This document shows, in pieces, positions 17,061-26,893 of a DNA stretch of 58,659 nucleotides. How positions within the stretch are numbered: position 1 is the first letter of the stretch; each line of letters starts with the position of its first letter. The DNA is from Candidatus Bathyarchaeota archaeon. Lineage in GTDB: Archaea; Thermoproteota; Bathyarchaeia; Bathyarchaeales; SOJC01. Location: positions 1 through 58,659 of the forward strand of contig JAOZHR010000007.1 in assembly GCA_026014805.1 (NCBI GenBank). The letters are read 5' to 3'. A program made the position numbers and the translations under genes. The notes below the pieces were generated by a model. The model did no database searches. It was given only the letters and a program-made list of their open reading frames with translations, and was not told where the DNA came from.

Positions 17061-20000
17061 TATCTCTTCTCTCCTTGAACAGCAGCGGCAACCTGCGCTA
17101 AAATTTGCGCTTCTCGATAATGTTGCATGTCTATGGCGTGGGTGGGGCAGGCAGCGGAGCACACACCACAGCCTTGACAAACTGCTTCTAGAACCTTAGC
17201 AATATTTCTCTCTTCACCATCCACGATTTTGCCTTCCATTGTAACAGCCTGATATGGACAAATTGATTCACAAATTCTGCAGCCACTGCAAAAAGTTTCC
17301 TCAACAACTGCAATCAGTGGCTCAATCTCAACTTCACCGGTTGCTAAAAGCTCTGCAGCTTTCATTGCAGCGCCACTTGCCTGCGAAACCGTGTCAGGAA
17401 TATCTTTTGGACTCTGACAAGTCCCTGCTAGAAATATGCCTCTAGTTGGGGTTTCTAAAGGTCGCAGCTTAGGGTGCGCCTCCAGAAAGAAACCATCTGG
17501 ACTTCGTGGAATACGTAAAATATTCTGCAGTTCAGCAAAGTCTGGCGAGGGCACGAGGCCAGAAGCGAGTACAATGAGGTCAGCCTGAATTTCGAGAAGT
17601 TTGTTTGTGCTCGACTCGTAAACGTCAAAGCGCAACAAATGGTTAGGTGAAGACTTGATTTCTGAAGGTAGTCCTTTCACAAACTTGATACCCATGTGAC
17701 GAGCTCGTTCGTAAAATTCTTCATATGCTTTGCCAAACGCCCGCATGTCATTGTAGCAGATGCAAACGTCAATATCATGACCCATCTTCTCCTTAACGAG
17801 AATAGCTTGTTTCAGCGTCACCATGCAACCGATGCGGCAGCAATATTCACAGAATCTCTTATCTCTGCTTCCAACGCATTGGATAAACGCCACGCTCCTA
17901 GGTGGCTTTCCTGTTGTAAGACGTAGCATTTTGCCTCCAGTGGGTCCTGCTGCGCTGGATAGCCTTTCAAACTCTAGATTGCTAATAACGTCCTTGTAGC
18001 GTCCATACCCTAGTTCAGGTGTCAGAGAAGGATTAAAAACCTCACATCCCACAGCTACAATTATGCCCCCAACTTCAATAGTGACATGTTCCTCTTTCTG
18101 TTGATAATTAATCACGCCCGCCAACTCGCACACTTTTTCGCATTCAAGACACTCGGAACAAACCCCGCACGCAAGACACCTGCCAGCCTCTTCTCTCGCC
18201 ATTTCTTCTGTAAATCCTAACTCTACTTCTTTATTGCTTAATCTTTGGTCGAGAGAAAGTAAAGGCATTGCCAGCCGATGTTTTTCCTCTATCCCTACTT
18301 TGGGGACCTCTCCAATCTTCGAAACTTTCTTTTCCATCTCAGCCAGCAACTCTTCGCCTTTCAAATAATGATCAATGGAAATCGCCGCTCTTTTTCCTTG
18401 AGCTATTGCATCGATAACTGTGGACTCTCCCATAACCGCATCTCCCCCAGCAAAAATGCCTGGCAAATTCGTTTGCAAAGTGACAGGATCAACAGCAATA
18501 GTCTCGTATCGTGAGAGTTTCACGTTTTTTGGCAGAAGAGTGGTGTCAAGTGACTGACCCACTGCTGGAATCACCGTGTCAACATTTATGACGAATTCTG
18601 AGCCTTCGATGGCGATTGGACGTCTTCTTCCAGTTTCGTCGGGTTTTCCCAACTTCATTTCAATACATTCTAGAGCAACAACGCACCCTTCTTTGCCCAA
18701 AATTTTCGTTGGTGAAGCCAGGAAGTGAAGCTTGACGCCTTCCTTTGTTGCCTCCTCCACCTCAGAAGAGTGTGCCGGCATCTCCTCTCTCGATCTTCGG
18801 TACAAAATGATGACTTCTTCGGCGTGTCGTCGTAAGGCAGTTCTTGCTGCATCAACGGCAACGTTACCTCCGCCGATTACTGCAACTTTCTGTCCAATCT
18901 CAATATGTTTCTCCAAGTTTGCTTGCTTTAAAAACTCCAGAGCGGGCATCACGCCCTTTAATTCTTCACCCTCGATTCTGAGTTTGCGGCATTCTTGAAC
19001 GCCAACAGCAATGAATATTACTGCGTAGCCTTGTTGCAGAAGCGAGTCTACCGTTAAATCCTTGCCAATTGTGACGTTGGTTTTGATTTCGACGCCCAAA
19101 CGTTCGATTATTCGGATTTCTTCGTCGAGTATATCCTTGGGTAGCCGATACTTGGGTATGCCCACTCGCAGCATTCCACCGGGTTTGGGTGATGACTCAA
19201 AAACCGTTACGGGGTATCCCATTGTAGTTAGTTCATAAGCAGCTGTAAGTCCTGCTGGTCCAGAGCCGATTACTGCAACTTTTTCTGGGTATTTTTTAGG
19301 TATAGGTTCGGGTTTTTCCTTTTCTCGGCTTAAAACGTAGTCGGCTACAAACCGTTTTATGGCATTAATCGCCACTGGTTCATCCAATTTCCCACGTTCG
19401 CACTCACTTTCACAAGGACGAAAACAAACTCGCCCACAAACCGATGGGAAAGGGATAGATCGTCTAATAAGTTCGTAAGCCTCTTTGAATTTTCCTTGAC
19501 TTACGAGGGCTATGTATCCTTGAACATTGACTCCTGCGGGACATGCTGCTCTACACAGCGGAGTCCCTCTTTTGTCGATTGTAAAAACGTTGGGTATTGC
19601 TTGGGGGAAAGGTCTGTATACGGCTTTTCTCGTCTTTAAGCCGAGGTCAAACTCGTTAGGCACCGAAATAGGACATACCTTTTCACACTCACCACAACCA
19701 GTACATTGCTCCACATCTATGTACCTAGGCTTTTTTCGAATCGTAACCTCGTAGTTTCCAACAAACCCCGTTACGTTTTCAACTTCAGCATACGTTAACA
19801 GTTCAATGTTGGAATGCCTACTTACTTCTGCCATTTTAGGTGTTAGGATACACGCGCTGCAGTCGAGTGTGGGAAACGTTTTGTCAAGTTGAGCCATTCT
19901 GCCCCCTATGCTTGGAGATTTCTCCACAAGATATACTTTGAACCCATCATTAGCCAAGTCGAGGGAGGCTTGGATTCCAGCAATTCCACCGCCTATGACG

Positions 20001-20434
20001 AGAACACTCTTCCTCGCTCTAATTTTAGCCCTTTCTAGTGGTTCTAAAAGGGTTGCTCGAGCGACAGCCATTTTAATAAGTACCTTGGCTTTTTCAGTTG
20101 CTTTTTTTGGTTCTTCGCTGTGACACCACGAGTCTTGCTCACGAATGTTGATCATCTCTAGCAGATACGGGTTTAATCCAGCCTCGCTTATTGCCTTGCG
20201 AAAAGTTTCTTCATGCATTCTCGGAGAGCAGGAAGCTACAACTACTCCATCTAACTTGTGTTTTTTAATATCTTCTTTGATCATTTTCTGTCCAGCGTCT
20301 GAACAGAGGTATGTATCGTCTCTTGCAACCCTTACGTTTGGAAGCTCTGCGGCGTACGCTGTAACGCCCTTAACATCCACTACTCCCGCTATATTCAATC
20401 CGCAGTGGCAGATATACACACCTATCTGAGCCAA
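17060..20434 (-). CDS. hdrA: HdrA fused with an internal NfnB/GltD-like flavoprotein
   Basis: The 1124-residue protein is nearly twice normal HdrA (about 650). Residues 1-140 hold the HdrA N-terminal domain. VIGGGIAGIQ at about 146 opens the HdrA FAD domain, followed by the cysteine segment CSACILTPKM and a [4Fe-4S] motif CTGCGECEKVCP near 243. An insert of roughly 450 residues follows. It has a GltD-type iron-sulfur start (CRAACPAGVNVQGYI... CGRVCFRPCESEC), FAD motif VAVIGSGPAGL and NAD(P)H motif VAVIGGGNVAVDAA, then a Cys-rich linker. The HdrA C-terminal half resumes (FIQCVGSRDKRFCEYCCRIGC) and ends with two [4Fe-4S] motifs. Two flavin sites and an NAD(P)H site suggest electron bifurcation or confurcation. 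Confidence 0.93.
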   Translation of the reverse strand: MAQIGVYICHCGLNIAGVVDVKGVTAYAAELPNVRVARDDTYLCSDAGQKMIKEDIKKHKLDGVVVASCSPRMHEETFRKAISEAGLNPYLLEMINIREQDSWCHSEEPKKATEKAKVLIKMAVARATLLEPLERAKIRARKSVLVIGGGIAGIQASLDLANDGFKVYLVEKSPSIGGRMAQLDKTFPTLDCSACILTPKMAEVSRHSNIELLTYAEVENVTGFVGNYEVTIRKKPRYIDVEQCTGCGECEKVCPISVPNEFDLGLKTRKAVYRPFPQAIPNVFTIDKRGTPLCRAACPAGVNVQGYIALVSQGKFKEAYELIRRSIPFPSVCGRVCFRPCESECERGKLDEPVAINAIKRFVADYVLSREKEKPEPIPKKYPEKVAVIGSGPAGLTAAYELTTMGYPVTVFESSPKPGGMLRVGIPKYRLPKDILDEEIRIIERLGVEIKTNVTIGKDLTVDSLLQQGYAVIFIAVGVQECRKLRIEGEELKGVMPALEFLKQANLEKHIEIGQKVAVIGGGNVAVDAARTALRRHAEEVIILYRRSREEMPAHSSEVEEATKEGVKLHFLASPTKILGKEGCVVALECIEMKLGKPDETGRRRPIAIEGSEFVINVDTVIPAVGQSLDTTLLPKNVKLSRYETIAVDPVTLQTNLPGIFAGGDAVMGESTVIDAIAQGKRAAISIDHYLKGEELLAEMEKKVSKIGEVPKVGIEEKHRLAMPLLSLDQRLSNKEVELGFTEEMAREEAGRCLACGVCSECLECEKVCELAGVINYQQKEEHVTIEVGGIIVAVGCEVFNPSLTPELGYGRYKDVISNLEFERLSSAAGPTGGKMLRLTTGKPPRSVAFIQCVGSRDKRFCEYCCRIGCMVTLKQAILVKEKMGHDIDVCICYNDMRAFGKAYEEFYERARHMGIKFVKGLPSEIKSSPNHLLRFDVYESSTNKLLEIQADLIVLASGLVPSPDFAELQNILRIPRSPDGFFLEAHPKLRPLETPTRGIFLAGTCQSPKDIPDTVSQASGAAMKAAELLATGEVEIEPLIAVVEETFCSGCRICESICPYQAVTMEGKIVDGEERNIAKVLEAVCQGCGVCSAACPTHAIDMQHYREAQILAQVAAAVQGEKR

Positions 20435-20739
20435 GACCTAACCACCTTTTTTGGCTGTAGAATATTCTAACAGTGCCATAGAACCTTTTATCTATTACTA
20501 ATATGGCTAAAAAACGTCTGATAGCCTTTGAAGTTGCGGAAACCAAAACTTTAAAGCAAAAATAATATCTAACACCAAGCTAAATTCTTTCTGTTCCCAA
20601 GTAATAGTTTTGGTGTTCAAATCCTTTTGGAACAAAGAAAGAAAAGTAGTCTAGTTCTTGCCAGTTTTTGATTAAAGTTTAATTAGCGCAAATCTGGTAA
20701 CATTGTGCAGCTCGCAACCTCGTATTTGAAGGTATCGCT
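20435..20739. other. Divergent promoter region between hdrA and DegT gene
   Basis: No gene, repeat or RNA is evident in these 305 bases. The stretch is AT-rich and should hold the promoters of both flanking operons. No single TATA box stands out enough to call. Confidence 0.5.
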
Positions 20740-21849
20740 ATGGAGATGATTCCTATTAACAAACCTCTCCTCGGCGAGGAAGAAGTTGAAGCAGTTGTCA
20801 TAGTCTTGAGAAGCGGCATTCTAACAAGCCGCACGAAGAGCGGCTCAATAGTAGGACTGTTTGAAGATGCCTTTGCAAAGTTTGTGAAAGCTAAACATGC
20901 GTTTGCTGTAAACAGTGGAACGTCCGCGCTTCACTTATCGCTCTTAGCCGCGGAGGTAGGCCCCGGAAACGAAGTGATTGTACCCAGTTTCACATTTGTA
21001 TCAACCGCCGAAACTGTGGTACTAGTAGGAGCCAAACCCGTCTTTGTAGACATAAACCTCGAAACATACAATATTGACCCCGAGAAAACTGGAAAAGCCA
21101 TCACAAAGAATACCAAGGCAATCATACCAGTTGACCTTTTCGGATTGCCTGCAGAAACAAAGCCCATAAAAGAAATAGCACAAGAACATGGCTTGGCAGT
21201 TATTGAAGACGCCGCTCAAGCTCACGGTGCACAATATGCGGGAAAACCTGCTGGAAGTTTCGCTGACTTGGCTTGTTGGAGTTTCTACGCCAGCAAGAAC
21301 ATGACTACTGGCGAAGGTGGTATGATTACCACAAACAGCGATGAATACGCTGAAAAACTGCCCTACATGAGGTCACACGGTGAAAAAGAAGAATATGTGT
21401 CGAGTATGATTGGACACAATTTTCGCATGCCTGAAATGGAAGCAGCGATTGGCCGTGTCCAGCTTGAGAAGTTGCCGAATTTCCTGAAGCAAAGACGGAG
21501 AAATGCAGAAAGAATTGCGTCGAAACTAGAAGGCATCAAAGAACTGCAGCTGCCAACAGTGCCAAAAGGGTATAAACACAGCTGGTATCTCTTCACTGTT
21601 AGACTCAAGAATGCAGACGAGAAAAAACGAGACGAGACAATTGTTGAGTTAAAAAAACTTAGCATCGGCGCCACAGCTTATTACCGCGTGCCTATACATT
21701 TAATGCCTTTCTATAGCAAGTTCAGCAAACATGGTCTTCCAAACACAGAAAAAGCAGCAAGACAAGTCTTTTCGCTACCCGTCCATCCCGCTGTGACTAC
21801 AGAACAGATAGACTATATAGCCAGCTCACTGCAAAAACTACTCGAATAA
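20740..21849 (+). CDS. DegT/DnrJ/EryC1 sugar aminotransferase
   Basis: A PLP enzyme that transfers an amino group to a keto-sugar nucleotide, used in making surface glycans. The 369-residue length is typical. Clear features are the N-terminal INKPLLGEEE, the FAVNSGTSALHLSL phosphate-binding loop near 56, EDAAQAHGA near 156 and the PLP lysine in SFYASKNMTTGEGG (Lys 186). The start ATG at 20740 has GAAGGT six bases upstream. The window has a sugar nucleotidyltransferase far away (44831-45580), but no local glycan cluster. Confidence 0.93.
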   Translation: MEMIPINKPLLGEEEVEAVVIVLRSGILTSRTKSGSIVGLFEDAFAKFVKAKHAFAVNSGTSALHLSLLAAEVGPGNEVIVPSFTFVSTAETVVLVGAKPVFVDINLETYNIDPEKTGKAITKNTKAIIPVDLFGLPAETKPIKEIAQEHGLAVIEDAAQAHGAQYAGKPAGSFADLACWSFYASKNMTTGEGGMITTNSDEYAEKLPYMRSHGEKEEYVSSMIGHNFRMPEMEAAIGRVQLEKLPNFLKQRRRNAERIASKLEGIKELQLPTVPKGYKHSWYLFTVRLKNADEKKRDETIVELKKLSIGATAYYRVPIHLMPFYSKFSKHGLPNTEKAARQVFSLPVHPAVTTEQIDYIASSLQKLLE

Positions 21850-22154
21850 TTTCATAATTATAATACAATGATTGTCAGCAACTCACCTGCGTGCTAGAGC
21901 ACTTTTACTTTAAACACTAAGCTAGATGATGAACAACATTCCATTAGGAAAAAAGAAGCTGAAAAACAATGAACCTACAAATAGAAGAATAGCATACAAT
22001 ACAAAAGATTCATCTCACAAGCTTAATCGCGCTGTCAGCATAATCATTCTCGTTGAATATCACAATGTAGCAAAAACTCTATCAGTGGGGGACCCCTTCA
22101 ATAATTGGGGGATGATGTGGCCGTCCCAGACCGACATTTATGGATGAGGACCTC
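21850..22154. other. Intergenic region
   Basis: No firm gene. A 73-codon frame at 21926-22147 lacks a ribosome site and family resemblance and is probably chance. GAGG at 22146-22149 serves the next gene. Confidence 0.4.
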
Positions 22155-22394
22155 ATGACGGGCAGACCCCAAAACAACTTCTTGGAAGTAAAAGCTGTGA
22201 AGAAAGAGAAAAAGCGAGTAAAGTTTTGTCCAAAATGTGGCTCCACAGACATCCAGTGGGCTAGTGGGTTGCCTCAATTATGGTCGGTCTGGGAGTGCAG
22301 AGATTGTGGATACCGAGGAGCTTTCATAGTTGAGGATGGCAGACTGGCGGAAAAGATTCGAGAAAAGTTTTTGAAAAGAGTTAAAGAGGAATAA
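22155..22394 (+). CDS. Small zinc-ribbon protein
   Basis: About 79 residues from the ATG at 22155, which lies five bases after GAGG; an in-frame ATG at 22140 is the alternative. It has one zinc ribbon, CPKCGSTDIQW then VWECRDCGYRG, flanked by lysine-rich helices. It is one of the common archaeal single-ribbon proteins of unknown role. It is followed by the FBPase gene after 45 bases on the same strand. Confidence 0.75.
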   Translation: MTGRPQNNFLEVKAVKKEKKRVKFCPKCGSTDIQWASGLPQLWSVWECRDCGYRGAFIVEDGRLAEKIREKFLKRVKEE

Positions 22395-22439
22395 AAGCCA
22401 TATACCTAGCTCTGTGGAACGGTAACTGAGGAGAAAGTG

Positions 22440-23432
22440 TTGGTTTCATTAAGAACTCTCGCCCCATCACTGACGAGAATCACCATAGCAGCGGCAGTAG
22501 GCGCCGCCCTGCACATAGGACAAGGGAACCCCAAAATTGTTGACCAGCGAGCAGTTGACTTTTCAAGAGCTTTGCTGTCGCAGATGGAGATTGACGGCGA
22601 AGTGATTTCCTGTGAAGGACCAAAAGACAACGCTCCCGCCTTCACCAGAAGAGAAAAAGTAGGCATCGGACATGGACCCAAGGTGGAGTTTGTTATGGAT
22701 CCTGTAGATGGCACAACCGCTACCTCTAAGGGGAGGAAGGATGCGATTTCCGCTTTGGCGTGCGCTCCGAAGGGCTGTTTGCAGGTGCTTCCAGACGATG
22801 GATATTACTTTAAAGTGGCAACTGACTATCGCTCGAAAGGTAAGATTTCGCTTGAGATGTCTATTGAGGAAATTGTGCAGGTGGTTGCTGAGCAGAAGAA
22901 GATGCAGCTTCAGAACTTCACTGTTATTATGCTTGAACGGGAGCGCCATAGGGAGATGTTGGAGAGGCTAAGGAAGTTGGGGGTTAGGATTATTTTGATT
23001 CCAGATGGAGATATTGCGGCGTCGGTTGTCACGTGCATTCCAAAGTCAGGAGTTGACTTGTTGATTGGGGCTGGTGCGGGTCCAGAGGCCACTATTGGAG
23101 CAACTGCTGTCAAGTGTCTTGGTGGAACGATGTTGGTTAAGGTTTGGAGGGATAGAAGAGATGATGCTAAGAGGCTGGAACAGTTGGAGGCTGAAGGAGT
23201 TGACGTTGAGAAGACTTATTCTGAGATGGAACTAGCCAAGGGTAATGAACTGGTTTTTGCGGCGTCCGGCGTCACGAAAGGGGAGCTTTTGGATGGAGTG
23301 CGCTTCATTCCTAACGGAGCCATAGTCAACTCGCTATGCGTAAGGCTGCCGAGTGGAACCTTCGAGAAATCGGAGACGATGCTGCGGTTCAAAGGGCATC
23401 CAGTATACAAACAGTTAACGCGAAAACGCTAA
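22440..23432 (+). CDS. glpX: Class II fructose-1,6-bisphosphatase (GlpX type)
   Basis: This removes the 1-phosphate from fructose-1,6-bisphosphate in gluconeogenesis. The 330-residue product matches GlpX throughout: AAAVGAALHIGQGN near 19, the metal and phosphate site MDPVDGTTATSKGR near 85, and GAGAGPEATIGATAVKCLGG near 212. The TTG at 22440 is six bases behind GAGGAG; a GTG three bases earlier is too close to it. Its 3' end overlaps that of the convergent beta-propeller gene by four bases. Many archaea use the bifunctional FBP aldolase/phosphatase instead, so this type is worth noting. Confidence 0.93.
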   Translation: MVSLRTLAPSLTRITIAAAVGAALHIGQGNPKIVDQRAVDFSRALLSQMEIDGEVISCEGPKDNAPAFTRREKVGIGHGPKVEFVMDPVDGTTATSKGRKDAISALACAPKGCLQVLPDDGYYFKVATDYRSKGKISLEMSIEEIVQVVAEQKKMQLQNFTVIMLERERHREMLERLRKLGVRIILIPDGDIAASVVTCIPKSGVDLLIGAGAGPEATIGATAVKCLGGTMLVKVWRDRRDDAKRLEQLEAEGVDVEKTYSEMELAKGNELVFAASGVTKGELLDGVRFIPNGAIVNSLCVRLPSGTFEKSETMLRFKGHPVYKQLTRKR

Positions 23433-25213
23433 GAAAGCTCTATTTCCCCGATTTCATCGAGCGTCTCTAGGCTGTTCATCTTTATCTTTCTGTTTGAGAT
23501 TGTGTAGAGTACGTTGTCTATGTAAAGTATTCTTTGCACCTGGAACCCATATTCAACATAGCTTGCACTGCTTTCTTGATGGGTTATGTTGCCTTTCAAC
23601 ACGAAGCCTCGTTCTAAAGATGCGTTGAAGACGTATACGCCTTGCCAATATACTCTATGATAAAAGCTGTCTTTCACTTCGGCGAAGCTTATTGAAAGTG
23701 GAAGAGCCAACAGCTGTTTCGATTTGTCGAACAAAAAGGCTTTGTGGTCCCACAAAACTGCTGAATCTGACCAGTCGCCTTGCACAACGAACTTAGCCGT
23801 TTCATTCGGTGTAGTAACGTCTGTGACATTGAAAAGTGACATTTTCACGTTGCTGTCTTGTTTGCCTATGCCTATTATGTGGTCTTCGTCGTATGGGTGG
23901 AGATAACTTGAGAACCCAGGTATCTTTAGATAGCCTAAGACTTCAGGTTCAGCTGGGTTGCTAAGGTCTATCGTGAAGAACGGGTCTATCTGTTTGAATG
24001 TTACAAGATAGCATCTGTCACCCATAAACCTGGCAGAGTAAATCTTCTCTCCCGGAGCGAGGTTTTCTAGGTTTCCGACAACCGTAAGACTCATATTGAG
24101 AACATATACGTTGTTTCGAGACGGTTCTCCGCCCCAAAGGGAGCCTGATGTGGTTGCTATCCTGAAGTAGCCATCGTATTCGTCCATGGAAAACTGGTTT
24201 AATACTTTGCCTGGAACAGCTCCGTTTGCCTGGCTTTCTATGTTGCCAGCTTCTATGTGAATTCTATAGATTAGCGTTTTTTCAACTTTTGTGGTAGTAT
24301 CTCTTGGCTTAGGAAATGTTACGTAAATGTTGTTAAGAGAAACGTACAAGCCACATGTAGCCCCTAGCAAAAGTGTTTCGTGTGTTGGTTTCTCGGCGTC
24401 GTTTTGAATGTTTATGGCAACGATGGTTGTGAATGTATAGTAATAGTCGGTGATGTTGGAATAGCAGATGTCAATTGCATTTACCTTCTGAACCTTGTTG
24501 CTGGGATAGTACAATGTTGGCAGCTTCACTTCGCCTGCACTAAGCACCGCTGGCTCGTTTATCACAGTATATGCGTGGTCACCTATCATCCTAGAGCCAA
24601 AATAAGAACCGTCAAGTGTAACATTTCTTGTCAAAACAGGTGATTCTCTGTTGGAGATGTTGTACACATTAATGAAAGTTCTAGGTAGTAGATAAGGCCA
24701 ATAGTAAGGTCTGACAACCTCGTTTGTCACACTTGCTTCGTAAGAAGTGGATCCAAAGACAACTAGCTTATCTCCATTGATGAATATTCCATGTAAGGTT
24801 GTGTTTAGTTTTATTCGAGAAAGAATTTGCTGCTCTTCCGGAGGGTAAGCTTTTATAATGAAGGCTGTTTGGTTCGAAATTACGTAAAGGTATGTTCCAT
24901 CGGTTTTTACGATATCTGCCTCGTCTACTCCTTCGACTTGAATGTTGGTGGTCGAGTACTCAGGGGTAGACGTCGCGCTTTCAGCGTCTGCACCAAATAC
25001 ATTCAATCGTTCGCCTTCAGCAAGGTAGTAAGGATATTGGGAGCTGGTGTTTATGAAATTCACTAGCTCTTCATAAGAAGAAAACCTCAAAAGCGGTTCT
25101 CCAGACACAGTAAAATATGGTGATATCTGAGTAAAATTTAACAGTATGCTGCACAGCAGAGCCCCGCCGAGGAAGGCAACTAAGCCAGTGACTAGAACTC
25201 TCCTTTTGTTCAT
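23429..25213 (-). CDS. Secreted or membrane-anchored beta-propeller protein (PF09826-like)
   Basis: I start at the ATG at 25213 (MNKRRVLVTG...), which puts a basic end and a hydrophobic signal/anchor helix first. The remaining ~570 residues are strand-rich and open with the family hallmark QVEGVDEADIVKTDG near residue 95 (mature numbering). Repeated blades follow (VYNISN, FTIDLSNPAEPEVLGYLKIPG, MSLFNVTD). It matches the archaeal secreted beta-propeller family. Its role is unknown, probably extracellular binding. The wHTH-membrane gene upstream is on the same strand. Confidence 0.88.
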   Translation of the reverse strand: MNKRRVLVTGLVAFLGGALLCSILLNFTQISPYFTVSGEPLLRFSSYEELVNFINTSSQYPYYLAEGERLNVFGADAESATSTPEYSTTNIQVEGVDEADIVKTDGTYLYVISNQTAFIIKAYPPEEQQILSRIKLNTTLHGIFINGDKLVVFGSTSYEASVTNEVVRPYYWPYLLPRTFINVYNISNRESPVLTRNVTLDGSYFGSRMIGDHAYTVINEPAVLSAGEVKLPTLYYPSNKVQKVNAIDICYSNITDYYYTFTTIVAINIQNDAEKPTHETLLLGATCGLYVSLNNIYVTFPKPRDTTTKVEKTLIYRIHIEAGNIESQANGAVPGKVLNQFSMDEYDGYFRIATTSGSLWGGEPSRNNVYVLNMSLTVVGNLENLAPGEKIYSARFMGDRCYLVTFKQIDPFFTIDLSNPAEPEVLGYLKIPGFSSYLHPYDEDHIIGIGKQDSNVKMSLFNVTDVTTPNETAKFVVQGDWSDSAVLWDHKAFLFDKSKQLLALPLSISFAEVKDSFYHRVYWQGVYVFNASLERGFVLKGNITHQESSASYVEYGFQVQRILYIDNVLYTISNRKIKMNSLETLDEIGEIELS

Positions 25214-25307
25214 AATCGAGTTTGGATAAAGCCTGAGGAACTTCAAGTCAATCACACCAGAATATGATGCTAACACAGCTCTTAATACTACGCTTTAGAA
25301 CAGTCGT

Positions 25308-25865
25308 TCAAATTTTTTGAACAGCCACCTTTAAGCTTCGATACTGGTTATAGGCTTCAAAAAAGAAGGCAAAGATGCTGAAAACAGAGACTATTAGAAC
25401 CATCAGATCAGGGAAATCCCATTCAATAGGTCTTAGAGCAATGTATACAGCAAGGAAACCTGCGATGAGAGCCCCATAAAAAACCAGTCTTGGAATAAGC
25501 TTCCCTCTTAACAAGACAAAGCTTCTTAAGGCTTCTACCTTCTGTTTTTCTTTAACCCAGTATTTTCCGTCTCGGGTTTGACGCAGTAATTTCAAGGCCA
25601 GAAGCTTGTTGACGTGATATTGGGCTAAACTAGGGCTAGAAAACTTTAAAGTTCTCCAAACGTTTCTTACACCTACAGGTTCTTTGGAGGTTAAGATATA
25701 GAGGTAAACATCCCAAGTGGTGCCTGAAATGTGCCCTTTGGCTGATTCATTCTCTTTGATTGCCAAGCCCCAAACAAGACTACTATTTTCTACATAAATA
25801 AGTTGAGTGAAAGAAATCTTGAATCGCATCGATAGCAACAATAAACTGCCACCGAATTGACGCAC
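25308..25865 (-). CDS. Winged-helix protein with two C-terminal membrane helices
   Basis: Residues ~45-105 form a winged-helix domain (TTWDVYLYILTSKEPVGVRNVWRTLKFSSPSLAQYHVNKLLALKLLRQ). Two hydrophobic helices follow (about 124-142 and 153-170). Such membrane-tethered HTH proteins in archaea are thought to be regulators of neighbouring genes. The start is uncertain: the first ~30 codons look poor, and internal starts at 25829 or just before LAIKENES are possible. It lies upstream of the beta-propeller gene and divergent from the transglutaminase gene, 45 bases away. Confidence 0.75.
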   Translation of the reverse strand: MRQFGGSLLLLSMRFKISFTQLIYVENSSLVWGLAIKENESAKGHISGTTWDVYLYILTSKEPVGVRNVWRTLKFSSPSLAQYHVNKLLALKLLRQTRDGKYWVKEKQKVEALRSFVLLRGKLIPRLVFYGALIAGFLAVYIALRPIEWDFPDLMVLIVSVFSIFAFFFEAYNQYRSLKVAVQKI

Positions 25866-25910
25866 AAGACTTTTTAAACGGCAACTCCCATTCTAAGCTT
25901 TCTGAGGACA

Positions 25911-26870
25911 ATGGGAAAGCTTGTTGCAGTTGGTTTGGTTTTTCTCTTACTCTTCGCTATAACTCTAATTCTAATAGACGAGCAACTAAGCGTAAAAGAA
26001 TATGAACAGGCACCAGACAGCGAACATGAGCAGAAGCCGCAAGATGCTGGAACTTCCCAAACTTCAGGTTTCGTAGAGTTAAAGGTTGATGGCGACTTAG
26101 TGGACGATTTCTGGGAGCGAGGAACTGACGATTTACCTGTGCTTACCGTTGCAGTCAACTACATTGTTGAGAACGTTGGAAATGTCTCCGCCGAAATTGT
26201 GACCGTAGAGCTTGCCCTAGACGCGATGTACTATTCCACTAAAACCGTCTACGACCTACAGCCAAATTCCGGATTCACAGATTCAATCTCGTTTTCAGTA
26301 GACTACGATCAACCAAAGACTCTTGAAATTGAAGCGAGCTACGATAATGTAACAGCTTATTGGAGTTACACCGTAGATGCAGAGTTGCCCCGACAGCCTT
26401 CTTGGGGTATGTCAAAGCTTTTCATAACTCCTGATGAGAAATACGTGGAATCAGCTTACAAGGAGATAATGAGCGGTGTATTTTTTGTAAATTGGATGGC
26501 AATTCGAGATTGGGTTGGAAGAAACGTTGAGTACGTGAGTGATTATGACTCTTACGCCGTAGGCGAGTATTGGCAGCTTGGAAAGGAAACTTTGGAAAGT
26601 CGAACCGGTGATTGCGAAGACTTTGCGATTCTGCTTTGCTCGTTGCTGAGGGCTGATGGGTGGAGTACAGAAGGCGTTTATGTTGTGGTTGGACAAAATG
26701 AGGCGGGAGATTATCATGCTTGGGTGAAAATAAAAATTCCATGGACAGCCATATGGTACAATATTGACCCTCAACAAGACGGATGGTACACAGGACCAGG
26801 TGATATAATTACGTTATATCCATACACGGCCATTTACAATTTCAACGATCAATACTTCATCGAGTTGTAA
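25911..26870 (+). CDS. Transglutaminase-like secreted/anchored protein
   Basis: A 319-residue protein with an N-terminal signal/anchor helix (residues 4-22). A beta-sandwich-like middle follows (CARDB-like, about 52-155), then a transglutaminase-like domain. The catalytic triad is visible: Cys 235 in RTGDCEDFAILLCSLLRADG, His 269 in DYHAWVKI and Asp 286 in NIDPQQDG. It is probably an extracytoplasmic protease or crosslinking-type enzyme. The ATG has GAGG close upstream. Confidence 0.85.
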   Translation: MGKLVAVGLVFLLLFAITLILIDEQLSVKEYEQAPDSEHEQKPQDAGTSQTSGFVELKVDGDLVDDFWERGTDDLPVLTVAVNYIVENVGNVSAEIVTVELALDAMYYSTKTVYDLQPNSGFTDSISFSVDYDQPKTLEIEASYDNVTAYWSYTVDAELPRQPSWGMSKLFITPDEKYVESAYKEIMSGVFFVNWMAIRDWVGRNVEYVSDYDSYAVGEYWQLGKETLESRTGDCEDFAILLCSLLRADGWSTEGVYVVVGQNEAGDYHAWVKIKIPWTAIWYNIDPQQDGWYTGPGDIITLYPYTAIYNFNDQYFIEL

Positions 26871-26893
26871 AGTGTTTTCAATTTCTTTTGCTG

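Noticed and set aside
17060-20434. Glutamate synthase small subunit alone or two separate genes joined by error
   Set aside because: HdrA sequence is continuous on both sides of the insert in the same frame, and no stop or slip is seen.
21926-22147. 73-codon frame before the zinc-ribbon gene
   Set aside because: No ribosome site, no predicted structure or family, and overlap with the next gene's leader.
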